A stretch of 35,919 nucleotides of DNA from Eisenbergiella porci (GTDB lineage: Bacteria; Bacillota; Clostridia; Lachnospirales; Lachnospiraceae): assembly GCF_009696275.1 (NCBI RefSeq), contig NZ_VUMI01000058.1, positions 1 to 35,919 of the forward strand, read 5' to 3'. The position numbers and the translations under genes were made by a program. The notes beneath the pieces are model-generated. The model saw nothing but the letters and a program-made list of their open reading frames with translations. It was not told the origin of the DNA and searched no databases. Positions 1 through 7,192 of the stretch are shown one piece after another (the first letter of the stretch is position 1; each line of letters starts with the position of its first letter).

Positions 1-43
1 ATTAAAACGGCATAAGAGGTCCGCATGTGCGACTTGGTTCAAA

Positions 44-117
44 AGGAAAGTACTAAATCAGGGGCTTGAAGTTCATATCAAGCTCTTGATTTTGAGCCCC
101 TGACTTAGAACTTTCCT
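44..117. repeat. 74-bp imperfect inverted repeat
   Basis: Two arms of about 25 bp (44-69 and 92-117) are near-perfect reverse complements. Each starts or ends with AGGAAAGT/ACTTTCCT and contains TCAGGGGCT/AGCCCCTGA. The centre is not symmetrical. It lies beyond the end of the serine recombinase gene, where the end of the integrated element is expected. It could be a bidirectional terminator, part of the attachment region or a small palindromic repeat; the sequence does not decide between these. No gene is supported between 1 and 355. Confidence 0.6.
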
Positions 118-240
118 AATCTATTCTCTTCTACGCACACACTGCTCTGTCACCACCCAATACCTTCTATCAATATTTTATCATGTTCTTCTCTCTTTTT
201 CCATCGGAACCCGCTTTTTCCCCGGAGTATCCCTTTTGCT

Positions 241-289
241 AAAAAGTATGGGTTTTGCCAAATCGTTTTCACTCCTCGGCAAAACCCAT
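241..289 (-). terminator. Rho-independent terminator of the serine recombinase gene
   Basis: A perfect 12-bp stem (248-259 with 278-289) has an 18-nt loop. On the minus strand it is followed by ACTTTTT. It sits about 65 bp downstream of the recombinase stop codon. Confidence 0.7.
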
Positions 290-355
290 ATTAAACCACA
301 TATTAAACTCACATGGCGTTACCCCATCCCTACTTCCACGGTAACTTATCCATAT

Positions 356-2194
356 CTATTTTTGCAAAAACACAACTCCATTTTCCCCAAATAATCCCGT
401 AAACGCCCATAGAATCAAGCTTCCCGCACCAGCAACACGGCGGTTTCCACATGTGTTGTCGCTATGATAGGAATACATTGACTTTGCCTCGTCGGTTGTA
501 TGGGAACACAAACCGGCGTTCTGTTTTGCCGTCTTACTATTCTTTCTCGGTGGCTTAAAGTTTGTCCCGTCCAAACTATTTTTGAATCCGGTCTTATAGA
601 TAAATGTCAGCATGGACGGGTCTTTGTTGCCATCTTCATCATACCCTCCAACAATAACTTTTTCAACTATACTTTCAAAGACATAGCGATCAAAGGTGTC
701 CAGCACTTCGTTTTCTTCCAGCGTCTTGCGAAACTCTGCAATTCGCTTTTTCATAGTGCTTTCCGTTTCGGCTGATTCTTGCAAATCCTCCCGTTGTTTT
801 TGAAGCTGTTCAATCTGGTTGCTTAAATCAAAATACTTCTGTTCGTAGGTATCTTTGTCAATGATTTCTTCCAGCCGCATATCAACCAGCTTGGCCCGTT
901 TCACATCCAATGCAGCAATATCTTTTTCTACTTTAGCTAACTGTTTGCCTGCATTACCGTCCGAAAGTGTTTCTTCTGTCCGGGCAATAAATTCGTCTAA
1001 TACATCTTTGTTGTTTTGGCATAGAAGCCGGTAGGATTCGATAAATGCCTGTTCAATGGTTTCCTCGGCAATTCCTTTACTGTCGGGACAAAACTTCTTG
1101 CCTTTTTTAGTGGCAGTCACACATTGCCAGATAACCTTATTATACTGTGAACCGCTATGCCAGCTCCGCCTTGTAAGTGTGCTGCCGCAGAAGCCACATT
1201 CCATCATACAACTAAAGGCATATTTCCGGCTGAATTTTTCACGCTTTCCATCCGTACCTAAACGACGCGGCTTTGCTCGGCGCTTCAAAATCTCCTGTGC
1301 CTTTTCAAACATTTCTTCTGAAATAATGGCCTCATGGTGATCCCGGATATAGAACTGATCTTCTTCACCGAAATTATCCAAACGGCGTTTAGAGATAGGG
1401 TCAAGTGTAAATGTTTTCCCCATCAAAATATCGCCCTTGTATTTTTCGTTCTTAATTATGCCAATTACCGTTGTTTCGGCCCATCGGGTGCTACCGCGTT
1501 TTGTCTTATACCCTAAGTGTTCAAGCTCTTGCGAAATTACAGAACCTCCGGCTCCCTCGATATAGCGCCGGAAGATATATCGCACGATTTCGGCTTCTTC
1601 TTCGTTGATTGTAATGCTCTTATCCTCTGGATGATAGTCATATCCTAAACATCCTTGGAACCCAACCAACTCGCCACGCTGCATTTTCATTTTTAAGCCC
1701 TTTTTAACATTTGCAGAAATATTCTCAACTTCCTGCTGTGCAACAGAGCTTAAAATAACAAGAAGCAATTCACCGTCCATCGTTAAAGTATTTATATTTT
1801 CTTCCTCAAAGAAAACGGCAATCCCTTTTTCTTTCAACATACGAACATACTTCAATGTGTCCAGTGTATTTCTTGCAAAACGGGAAATGGATTTTGTGAT
1901 TATCATATCGACATCACCATTCATGCAGTCGTTAATCAAACGCTGAAAATCTTCCCGCTTCGTCACCTGTGTACCTGTAATCGCTTCATCGGCGTAGATA
2001 CCAGCTAAGTCCCATTCAGGTTTGCTTTTAATCAAATCCGTATAATGCTGAACCTGTGATTTGTAACTGTTGAGCTGATCTTCACTATCGGTACTTACTC
2101 GACAATAAGCAGCAACTCGTAGGCGCTTTGCTAAATTAGCTCTCGATCTGGACGAAAGCACATTTCGCGCCTTAATAATTTCTACATCTTTCAT
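356..2194 (-). CDS. Large serine recombinase (element integrase)
   Basis: This 612-aa protein is a large serine recombinase, the likely integration/excision enzyme of the outer element. The N-terminal resolvase fold contains YCRVSTDSEDQ with probable nucleophile Ser34, then ITKSISRFARN and LSSVAQQEVENIS. A recombinase domain follows (about 190-300), then a zinc-ribbon (CGFCGSTL, with further Cys in WQCV and KKFC, about 330-370). A coiled coil (about 410-485) precedes an Ile/Val-rich C-terminal segment. Length matches the TnpX/TndX/phage-integrase class. ATG at 2194 is preceded by AAGGAGGGCCGCC. The position at one edge of the ICE, next to Orf7/Orf8-type regulators, is where Tn916/Tn1549-like elements carry a tyrosine integrase, so this is an integrase-module swap. 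No xis-like gene is recognised beside it. The attachment sites are not proven. Confidence 0.93.
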   Translation of the reverse strand: MKDVEIIKARNVLSSRSRANLAKRLRVAAYCRVSTDSEDQLNSYKSQVQHYTDLIKSKPEWDLAGIYADEAITGTQVTKREDFQRLINDCMNGDVDMIITKSISRFARNTLDTLKYVRMLKEKGIAVFFEEENINTLTMDGELLLVILSSVAQQEVENISANVKKGLKMKMQRGELVGFQGCLGYDYHPEDKSITINEEEAEIVRYIFRRYIEGAGGSVISQELEHLGYKTKRGSTRWAETTVIGIIKNEKYKGDILMGKTFTLDPISKRRLDNFGEEDQFYIRDHHEAIISEEMFEKAQEILKRRAKPRRLGTDGKREKFSRKYAFSCMMECGFCGSTLTRRSWHSGSQYNKVIWQCVTATKKGKKFCPDSKGIAEETIEQAFIESYRLLCQNNKDVLDEFIARTEETLSDGNAGKQLAKVEKDIAALDVKRAKLVDMRLEEIIDKDTYEQKYFDLSNQIEQLQKQREDLQESAETESTMKKRIAEFRKTLEENEVLDTFDRYVFESIVEKVIVGGYDEDGNKDPSMLTFIYKTGFKNSLDGTNFKPPRKNSKTAKQNAGLCSHTTDEAKSMYSYHSDNTCGNRRVAGAGSLILWAFTGLFGENGVVFLQK

Positions 2195-2254
2195 GGCGGC
2201 CCTCCTTTTTGTGTTCCTATCATAGTGTTATTGTAACACAAGAAAAGCCACAAT

Positions 2255-2404
2255 TCAAGATAATAGATCAGAAACGATTTTATAGTCTTTCATAAGACGA
2301 TTTTTGATTAGGGAATATTCTCTATCAGAAATCAGCTTCTTTTCCAAAAGCTGCTTGAGAAAAGCAAGTTGCATACTATATCGAATCAAGTTGTCTTTTT
2401 TCAA
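2255..2404 (-). CDS. Small SHOCT-like protein
   Basis: A small protein of 49 aa if started at TTG (2404), beginning KKDNLIRYSMQL after the initiator. The core FLKQLLEKKLISDREYSLIKN has the pattern of short SHOCT-type C-terminal helices (a Leu-rich helix, then an 'LI..EY...K..L' helix). The TTG is chosen because AAAGGGGG lies 7-8 nt upstream. The same frame stays open to a GTG at 2461, which lacks a good ribosome site and encodes an unrelated tail. Small SHOCT-like genes commonly sit just upstream of the serine recombinase in Firmicute elements; a role in recombinase expression or directionality is only a guess. Confidence 0.6.
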   Translation of the reverse strand: MKKDNLIRYSMQLAFLKQLLEKKLISDREYSLIKNRLMKDYKIVSDLLS

Positions 2405-2817
2405 AGAAAATTCCCCCTTTCCATAACAAAGAAAAGGGGCAAAACGGACGGCTGCTGGCACAGCTCCACGGGAATCTCACCCCCGCGTGGTTCTCACGCG
2501 GCCCTGCTCGTTGCCTGCGACGCTTCAAACGCTCGGACTACGACGGCAAGGGAGTATCATTGTCCTGCCTGTGCGTCGTCGCCCGCAGGCTGCCACACCT
2601 GCTTTACGGCCCGGTAAAATCGCTCCGCTTACCCCAATGAGGGAAAGCCTCTTGGCGTACCTGCCGCCCGGCTCGGCACAGACAGAATGTGTCCGTCTGC
2701 CCTATGACGCGCCGCCATTGTCCTGCGGGCGTATTTGTCAAGGAGCAAAGGGGCCGCCGGGAAAACAGGCAGGCGGGGAAAGGGAAAGCCGCCTGTCTAT
2801 GGCCGGGGCCTTAACCG
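2405..2817. other. GC-rich stretch without a supported gene
   Basis: About 410 bp between the HTH gene and the SHOCT-like gene. It is GC-rich, with a short hairpin (CGCGTG/CACGCG, about 2484-2500). Reading frames on both strands lack a convincing ribosome site plus recognisable product. I see nothing in it beyond a possible minus-strand leader for the recombinase operon. Confidence 0.5.
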
Positions 2818-3060
2818 TCAGTCGCCAATGGGACTAACGATGGAATGGATCAGCTTGATTTGCAATCGGCGCTTCATATACTTGTCAATGCAGATATGAG
2901 GCTGGCCGCTGCCGTCATAGAGCGTCCGGGTACACAGCTTATTGATGTAGCCGTCATAATGCTGCAAGACACGCTCCACGGCTTCGGCGTTACCGGCGCA
3001 GGCCGCGTCGATCACAAAATCAGGCAGAGGGCTTTTGCCCTTGTAACTGGATTGCTTCAT
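2818..3060 (-). CDS. Helix-turn-helix regulatory protein, Tn916 Orf8-like
   Basis: An 80-aa protein with the layout of small Orf8-type proteins: a start around PDFVIDAACAGNAEAVERVL, then a helical 'HYDGYI' segment, then DKYMKRRLQIKLIHSI. In Tn916-family elements these sit directly beside a sigma-like protein and help control the recombination and transfer genes. ATG at 3060 has GGGAGG about 10 nt upstream. It lies 6 bp downstream of the sigma-factor gene, so the two are almost certainly cotranscribed. A related pair, with the sigma gene truncated, is at 22462-23035. Confidence 0.75.
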   Translation of the reverse strand: MKQSSYKGKSPLPDFVIDAACAGNAEAVERVLQHYDGYINKLCTRTLYDGSGQPHICIDKYMKRRLQIKLIHSIVSPIGD

Positions 3061-3066
3061 CCGCGT

Positions 3067-3498
3067 TTAACCTCCCTCCGGCATGAACGCCATCAATTTT
3101 ACACGCAGGTCTTTCAGGGTGCTTGTCCTGTGGCGCTGTACTGCGCTGCGGGACATTCCCATCAGGCGGCCAATTTCTTCGTCAGTCAAATCCAGAACAA
3201 AGCGGAGAATCAAAATACTCTGCTCGTCTTTTGGCAGGCTGGCAAACGCTTCGGCCACAAGCTCGTTGTCGATATGTAGGTCATAGCCATGCGAACTGAA
3301 TGTAAAGCTGTCGCAGGAATACCGATCTACGGTCGAGAGCTTGTCCCAATCAGCCGGGGAAAGAGCGTCCAGCGACACTTCACGGTCGCGGCGGCACTTC
3401 ATTTCCCGCAGATAATCTATCGCCTCATGGTACAGAACCAGCTTGCAGTAGCGGTCAAACTGGCCCCATTCACCGTATTTGCGGGGGATCGCTTCCAT
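3067..3498 (-). CDS. Sigma-70-family factor, Tn916 Orf7-like
   Basis: A 143-aa sigma-like regulator. The C-terminal half has a sigma region-4 HTH: EAFASLPKDEQSILILRFVL (about 85-104), then DLTDEEIGRLMGMSRSAVQRHR (about 105-126). The N-terminal part, RYCKLVLYHEAIDYLREMK, resembles a reduced region 2. Length fits the Orf7-like factors of Tn916/Tn1549-type elements, which control excision and transfer. ATG at 3498 follows AAAGGGGGTGAGAAG. It precedes the Orf8-like gene by 6 bp. A hairpin-rich leader (3654-3914) precedes it, so its expression may be attenuated. Confidence 0.9.
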   Translation of the reverse strand: MEAIPRKYGEWGQFDRYCKLVLYHEAIDYLREMKCRRDREVSLDALSPADWDKLSTVDRYSCDSFTFSSHGYDLHIDNELVAEAFASLPKDEQSILILRFVLDLTDEEIGRLMGMSRSAVQRHRTSTLKDLRVKLMAFMPEGG

Positions 3499-3653
3499 CT
3501 TCTCACCCCCTTTCTGTGGGGGATGTGGTGGTTCTCTCCCTTTCCGCCAATAGAGCGAATGGAATCTCTCTGGCTGCCCGCTAAATGCCTCCTTTTTTCA
3601 CTTTTTTGAAATTTCTTTTTGCACCGGGAAGCAGGCCGCAGGAAACAACAAAA

Positions 3654-3686
3654 TTCGCCCGGCAGGTCAAAGACCTGCTGGGCGAA
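3654..3686 (-). promoter_or_regulatory. Strong hairpin in the sigma-factor leader
   Basis: Arms 3654-3668 and 3672-3686 form a 15-bp stem (one G-T pair) with an AAA loop. On the minus strand it is followed by TTTTGTTGTTT, like a terminator. It lies 156 bp upstream of the sigma-factor start and just after the 35-codon ORF, so it could act as an attenuator. This role is inferred from position only. Confidence 0.5.
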
Positions 3687-3709
3687 ACAAAAAGAAATAT
3701 GTTCTTTTC

Positions 3710-3817
3710 CTACATGGTATAGTACATACTTGCAGCCGCTTGTCCCCGCTGCCGGGGGACGGCTTTTTTTGACAGGCTAACCCCTGTCAGAATTTGTCGA
3801 AGCGGTTTTCGTTGCAT
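3710..3817 (-). CDS. Putative 35-aa basic peptide
   Basis: A very short open frame: ATG at 3817, stop TAG at 3710. The product starts MQRKPLRQILTG and ends ASMYYTM. It is rich in Arg/Lys/Gln and has no membrane segment. Support is AGGAGG 8 nt upstream and placement upstream of the sigma-factor gene on the same strand. The start codon lies in the stem of a hairpin and the AGGAGG in its loop. I recognise no family. It may be a leader peptide coupling translation to sigma-factor expression, or chance. Confidence 0.4.
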   Translation of the reverse strand: MQRKPLRQILTGVSLSKKAVPRQRGQAAASMYYTM

Positions 3818-3844
3818 GGCGGCTCCCTCCTAAAGCCGCCATGC
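3814..3844 (-). promoter_or_regulatory. Hairpin enclosing the ribosome site and start of the 35-aa ORF
   Basis: Arms 3814-3823 and 3835-3844 pair perfectly over 10 bp. In the minus-strand RNA the loop holds AGGAGG and the 3' arm holds the ATG at 3817, so translation initiation may be controlled by folding. Confidence 0.45.
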
Positions 3845-3870
3845 CAGAACACGGTGCAGGGGTCGTCGAA

Positions 3871-3914
3871 GCAAAAAGAAACGGCGGCCTTGATGTATTC
3901 AAAGCCGCCGTTTC
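3871..3914 (-). terminator. Terminator of the ABC/YxeA operon
   Basis: A perfect 11-bp stem (3878-3888 with 3904-3914) has a 15-nt loop and is followed on the minus strand by TTTTTGC. It lies 170 bp after the YxeA stop. A further 8-bp hairpin with a T-rich loop is at 3942-3969. Confidence 0.6.
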
Positions 3915-4083
3915 ATAAGCGCGTGAAAATGTGTCTGCTTTACGACGGCTTTTTTTCTTTTGCCGTCGTGCGGCAGATCAATGGGAATTATCTCTATTAT
4001 TCGCATATTAACTATGCTTCATTTTGGCGGAAGTAACTTTTTCAGTTTTTGCATTCGTTTACTTCCTATGAGTAACTGTCGCC

Positions 4084-4425
4084 TTATTCGTTATAATACT
4101 GCTGAACCTTTGCGGGTAATTTCTCATATTCTGTTTCTGCCCATGTCACAACACCTCGGATAAAATTGACTTTCAGGCAAAGAAACGCATCATCAGTCAA
4201 AACACGGCTTGTTTCAAATACTATGTCCTTTTCGTTTCCGTTCTCGTCGTAAGCCGACAGTGTGTATTTATAATTCATTTCCCCGTGTGGTGCAATCTCC
4301 TGTACCCAGTTATTATCAATTTGCGTATAGTAATCCTCATTCTGGGTCGCCAAAAATGCCACACCCATGCAGAGAACGACTAATATTGCTGCAACAATTC
4401 CTAAAACGACTTTTTTTGATTTCAT
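4084..4425 (-). CDS. YxeA-family exported protein
   Basis: A 113-aa protein. It begins MKSKKVVLGIVAAILVV, a basic start plus one hydrophobic segment (about 5-25) that is an uncleaved anchor or signal peptide. An extracytoplasmic domain follows with the YxeA pattern: YKYTLSAYDENGNEKDIVF, then LTDDAFLCLKV, then the C-terminal helix EYEKLPAKVQQYY. YxeA/DUF1093 proteins often sit with peptide-antibiotic immunity ABC transporters. The ATG at 4425 is chosen because AGGAGG lies 8-9 nt upstream; the frame is open to 4446 but that start has no ribosome site. The stop codon of the 28-aa ORF overlaps this ribosome site, implying coupling. Confidence 0.8.
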   Translation of the reverse strand: MKSKKVVLGIVAAILVVLCMGVAFLATQNEDYYTQIDNNWVQEIAPHGEMNYKYTLSAYDENGNEKDIVFETSRVLTDDAFLCLKVNFIRGVVTWAETEYEKLPAKVQQYYNE

Positions 4426-4438
4426 TTGAACAGTCCTC

Positions 4439-4525
4439 CTATACATTTCCTTTTTTCTTACTGCCGATTATGGCAAGTAGTAAAATAGCGGAAGTAATGC
4501 CACACACGATAATTGTTCTTTTCAT
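4439..4525 (-). CDS. 28-aa membrane peptide upstream of YxeA gene
   Basis: ATG 4525 to TAG 4439. The product begins MKRTIIVCGITSAILLLA and ends GSKKKGNV: Lys/Arg at both ends and a single hydrophobic helix of about 17 residues. A GAGGT motif lies about 9 nt upstream. It fits exactly between the second permease (stop 4532) and the YxeA gene, and its stop codon overlaps the YxeA ribosome site. No family is recognised; it may be a small transporter accessory subunit or a coupling leader. Confidence 0.6.
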   Translation of the reverse strand: MKRTIIVCGITSAILLLAIIGSKKKGNV

Positions 4526-4531
4526 AATAAG

Positions 4532-5320
4532 CTACCTCGTACTGCGAGTTCTTTTGTGAACCACTTTTCCTGATTTATTTTTCTTTACGGTCTTTGCCTC
4601 ACGATTTCTAGCTGTTGAAACGATGATAAATGTTACGGCCAGCACAAACAAGATGGGTACTATACTCAAGAAAACATTTCCTGTGGGATCACTACTTCCA
4701 TCCTGATAACCAATTAGAGTAAGGCCCGCTGTAATAGGATAAAGGTCACGCAGTCCGTGGCCGGATGCCATCATTCCAACAAAACCATAAAAGAAAGCAA
4801 ATCCAACCCCAGCCATAAAGCTACCGCTTCTCTGCGCGGTAAAGGCAATGATAGGCATAACTGCGATATAAGAAATCAAATTGATCCCAATCATCTGAAG
4901 CAGCACTTGTACCGCACCACTTGCGGAAAAACCGGGAAAACCGCTGACAAAGAAAACAATGATTGTAAACACAAACTCAATAACAGACAGTGCTATCGCC
5001 ATACAGCCAACAGTAATCAGTTTTCCAATCAGCATTTTACGGAAAGAAACAGGAATCGTCAGAATATTCTTTAATGTATCGTCCGTTCGCTCACGATCAA
5101 TGATATAACCGGCAATCAATGTAATTGTTGCGGGATATATCAGAACCAAATTGTTCCAAATCACGCTGGAAGAAAAGTTTATCAGTGTGTGGCTCACTCC
5201 GTCAGAGGCCGTTGCCATAAATCGGGAAAGCAGCACAACGGTAAGCATTGTTGCCACTCCAATCCAGATTACAGAGTACCGCTTCATTTTGTAAAACTCT
5301 GTTTTTATGATATTTACCAT
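4532..5320 (-). CDS. ABC transporter permease, lantibiotic-immunity type
   Basis: A 262-aa ABC-2-like membrane protein starting MVNIIKTEFYKMKRYSVIWIG, with about six hydrophobic segments and the short motif ERTDDTLKNILTIPVSFRKMLIGK. That motif resembles the first permease's NDTLKNLRTIPIS loop, typical of LanE/LanG-type permeases. The C-terminus is basic. ATG at 5320 is chosen because GAGGTGAGGAAA precedes it; the frame is open upstream to 5386 through the first permease gene without a better start. The two permeases would form the membrane part of the transporter with the ATPase encoded upstream. Confidence 0.85.
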   Translation of the reverse strand: MVNIIKTEFYKMKRYSVIWIGVATMLTVVLLSRFMATASDGVSHTLINFSSSVIWNNLVLIYPATITLIAGYIIDRERTDDTLKNILTIPVSFRKMLIGKLITVGCMAIALSVIEFVFTIIVFFVSGFPGFSASGAVQVLLQMIGINLISYIAVMPIIAFTAQRSGSFMAGVGFAFFYGFVGMMASGHGLRDLYPITAGLTLIGYQDGSSDPTGNVFLSIVPILFVLAVTFIIVSTARNREAKTVKKNKSGKVVHKRTRSTR

Positions 5321-5330
5321 TTTCCTCACC

Positions 5331-6116
5331 TCAACTTTCACGCTTGCTATATATTCTGACAATCGCCAGATAAGACAGTAACCCAATAATAATGACGGTT
5401 AACACAACAAGCCACAGAGGAAGAAAATAGGGTTCTATCACAGAATAGGCAGGTGTTCCGGGATCGACAAACTGGGTAGCCTGCCATCGGTAAATAATAG
5501 GTGCTGGCAGTATGCTCGTAAGAAGTCGCATCATAGGGTCTGTGGTAGCAAACATTCCTCCATACGCAAGCATAAAGTCGAACATCGTATAAAAAAAGGT
5601 CAAGATTATCGAAAAAATATAAGAACGATTGAATCCGACAATCGCAATGACAACCGGCAAAATGCTTGTTGTATAAAGCAAATCTGTGATAATTGCAATG
5701 CCGAAGTTTTTTCCAATATCCGTCAGCTCACTTCCAGCAATTAGACCGCCAATCATTGACGAAAGCATCGTGGCAATAGCAAAAATCAGTCCCAAAATGT
5801 AAAGCACAGCGATTTTGGCCGTGGCAATTTTAATCGGGGAAATGGGAATCGTGCGTAGGTTTTTCAAAGTGTCGTTATCACGCTCCATAAAAAACAACAT
5901 AGCTGCAATGATCCCTAAAACAGCAGGAAGCATAATCGGCATACCCATAGTAGCCAGCAAGCCGAAAACCGCCTCAAAGCCAGTAAAGTTTCCCACACTT
6001 CCAGCCAGCACAAGAGCTGTAAATGGGATCGGAAACAGAAATGCGGAAAAAACCACAAATGATACAAAGTGTTTCCTCTTTAACTTCCGCATTTCGCATT
6101 GAATCAGTTTAAGCAA
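5331..6116 (-). CDS. ABC transporter permease, lantibiotic-immunity type
   Basis: An ABC-2-like permease of about 260 aa: a cytoplasmic start (LKLIQCEMRKLKRKHFVSF), about six transmembrane segments, and a loop ERDNDTLKNLRTIPISPIKIATAK conserved with the downstream permease. It ends RIYSKRES. The start is uncertain. TTG at 6116 overlaps the ATPase stop (6109) and follows GGGGTGAGG; CTG 6107 and ATG 6092 are alternatives. It is the middle gene of ATPase-permease-permease-YxeA and likely heterodimerises with the next permease to expel or exclude a membrane-active peptide. The substrate cannot be told from sequence. Confidence 0.85.
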   Translation of the reverse strand: MLKLIQCEMRKLKRKHFVSFVVFSAFLFPIPFTALVLAGSVGNFTGFEAVFGLLATMGMPIMLPAVLGIIAAMLFFMERDNDTLKNLRTIPISPIKIATAKIAVLYILGLIFAIATMLSSMIGGLIAGSELTDIGKNFGIAIITDLLYTTSILPVVIAIVGFNRSYIFSIILTFFYTMFDFMLAYGGMFATTDPMMRLLTSILPAPIIYRWQATQFVDPGTPAYSVIEPYFLPLWLVVLTVIIIGLLSYLAIVRIYSKRES

Positions 6117-7032
6117 TCCCCTCACCCCCCGTAATTCTCTTGAAGTAATCCTCCAAAGTATCCTCACAGAGATGGGCTTCTTGAATGTCAATGCCAGCCT
6201 CAATAAAAGAACGATTTATTCTTGCTACTGGCAGGGCGGTGTCATAAAGATACAGATTATTGGCATCCGCAAGCTGAATATCCTTGCTGCAAAATGTTGT
6301 GGCAATAATCTGTGCTGCTTTTTTTGCGTCTGACACACAGAAGTGGATATATTTGGCGTTTTTGGCTTCCAATTCTTTCAGGCTTTCTTCTTCCAGCAAA
6401 TTCCCATGATCTATAATTCCAACATCATCTGCCAGCAGGGAAATTTCCGAAAGAATGTGGCTAGAAATTAAAATGGTTTTTCCTCTGGTGTCGCACAATT
6501 CCCTGATGAAATCGCGCACCTCTGCAATACCGATGGGATCAAGTCCGTTGATCGGTTCATCTAAAATCAGCAGTTCAGGATCGTGCATAACGGCCAGAGC
6601 AATCGCCAACCGTTGTTTCATGCCGAGAGAATATTGAGAAAACAACTTCTTGTCCCGATAAGGTAGGTTGACAAGTTCCAAAGCCCCTTTGATATAACGA
6701 GGATTTTTTAAGCCTCGTAGTTCGGCAAAAATCTTCAAGTTTTCCGTTCCCGTTAAATTGGGGTAAAAGCCCGGTGACTCAATCAGACAACCAATGCGGG
6801 GCAAGATTTTCTTTTCATTGCCATGAAACGGTTCTCCAAATATTGTTACCTCACCGGAAGTCGGGGCTGTCAGTCCCAGCAACATTTTCATGGTCGTTGT
6901 CTTACCGGCACCATTGCGCCCCAGTAGTCCATAGATACGGCCCTTTTTCACATGAATATTCAGATTGGAAACACTAGTCTGATTGCCGTATCTTTTTGTC
7001 AGATCATGCGTTTCAATAATGTAATCACTCAT
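6109..7032 (-). CDS. ABC transporter ATPase, peptide-antibiotic immunity type
   Basis: A 307-aa ATP-binding subunit. Walker A GRNGAGKT is at about 38-45, the signature YSLGMKQRL at about 135-143, Walker B LLILDEPINGLDP at about 154-166, and the H-loop SSH at about 190. The C-terminal about 90 residues are the accessory domain common in BcrA/LanF-like ATPases. ATG at 7032 has AAGGAGG 11 nt upstream. It is the first gene of the minus-strand operon, divergent from the two-component system, with an operator-like repeat array in the gap. I infer self-protection against a peptide antibiotic; bacitracin-type drugs are an alternative. Confidence 0.92.
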   Translation of the reverse strand: MSDYIIETHDLTKRYGNQTSVSNLNIHVKKGRIYGLLGRNGAGKTTTMKMLLGLTAPTSGEVTIFGEPFHGNEKKILPRIGCLIESPGFYPNLTGTENLKIFAELRGLKNPRYIKGALELVNLPYRDKKLFSQYSLGMKQRLAIALAVMHDPELLILDEPINGLDPIGIAEVRDFIRELCDTRGKTILISSHILSEISLLADDVGIIDHGNLLEEESLKELEAKNAKYIHFCVSDAKKAAQIIATTFCSKDIQLADANNLYLYDTALPVARINRSFIEAGIDIQEAHLCEDTLEDYFKRITGGEGIA

Positions 7033-7065
7033 AATAGCTTGCGCCTCCTTTTTGTTTTCGTAATC

Positions 7066-7071
7066 AGCATA
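7066..7071 (-). promoter_or_regulatory. Possible -10 box of the ABC operon
   Basis: TATGCT on the minus strand, 33 bp upstream of the ATPase start. The place of a -35 box (about 7089-7094) has no TTGACA match but is occupied by the direct repeats, the usual layout of a promoter needing an OmpR-type activator. Confidence 0.45.
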
Positions 7072-7079
7072 GCACACCA

Positions 7080-7120
7080 ACTTTGAGATAACTTTGAGCT
7101 AACCTTGAATTTACTTTGAG
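7080..7120. promoter_or_regulatory. Four direct repeats with 11-bp period (response-regulator operator)
   Basis: Octamers ACTTTGAG (7080-7087), ACTTTGAG (7091-7098), ACCTTGAA (7102-7109) and ACTTTGAG (7113-7120) start exactly 11 bp apart, one helical turn, so all lie on one DNA face. They sit between the divergent ABC and two-component operons. OmpR/PhoB-type regulators bind tandem half-sites spaced this way, so the regulator encoded at 7193 is the obvious candidate. Confidence 0.75.
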
Positions 7121-7158
7121 ATTTTAGGGACAGAATAGGCAATCTAACCATCTTGCGG

Positions 7159-7164
7159 TATAAT
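7159..7164 (+). promoter_or_regulatory. -10 box of the two-component operon
   Basis: TATAAT 29 bp before the response-regulator ATG. The corresponding -35 region (about 7136-7141) is poor, again consistent with an activated promoter. Confidence 0.5.
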
Positions 7165-7192
7165 AAAAACAGAATAAAAAAAGAGGTGTCTT

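Noticed and set aside
3800-3911. Second minus-strand frame (GGFEYIKAAVSF...) overlapping the 35-codon ORF
   Set aside because: It looks protein-like but has a stop just upstream and no start codon with a ribosome site.
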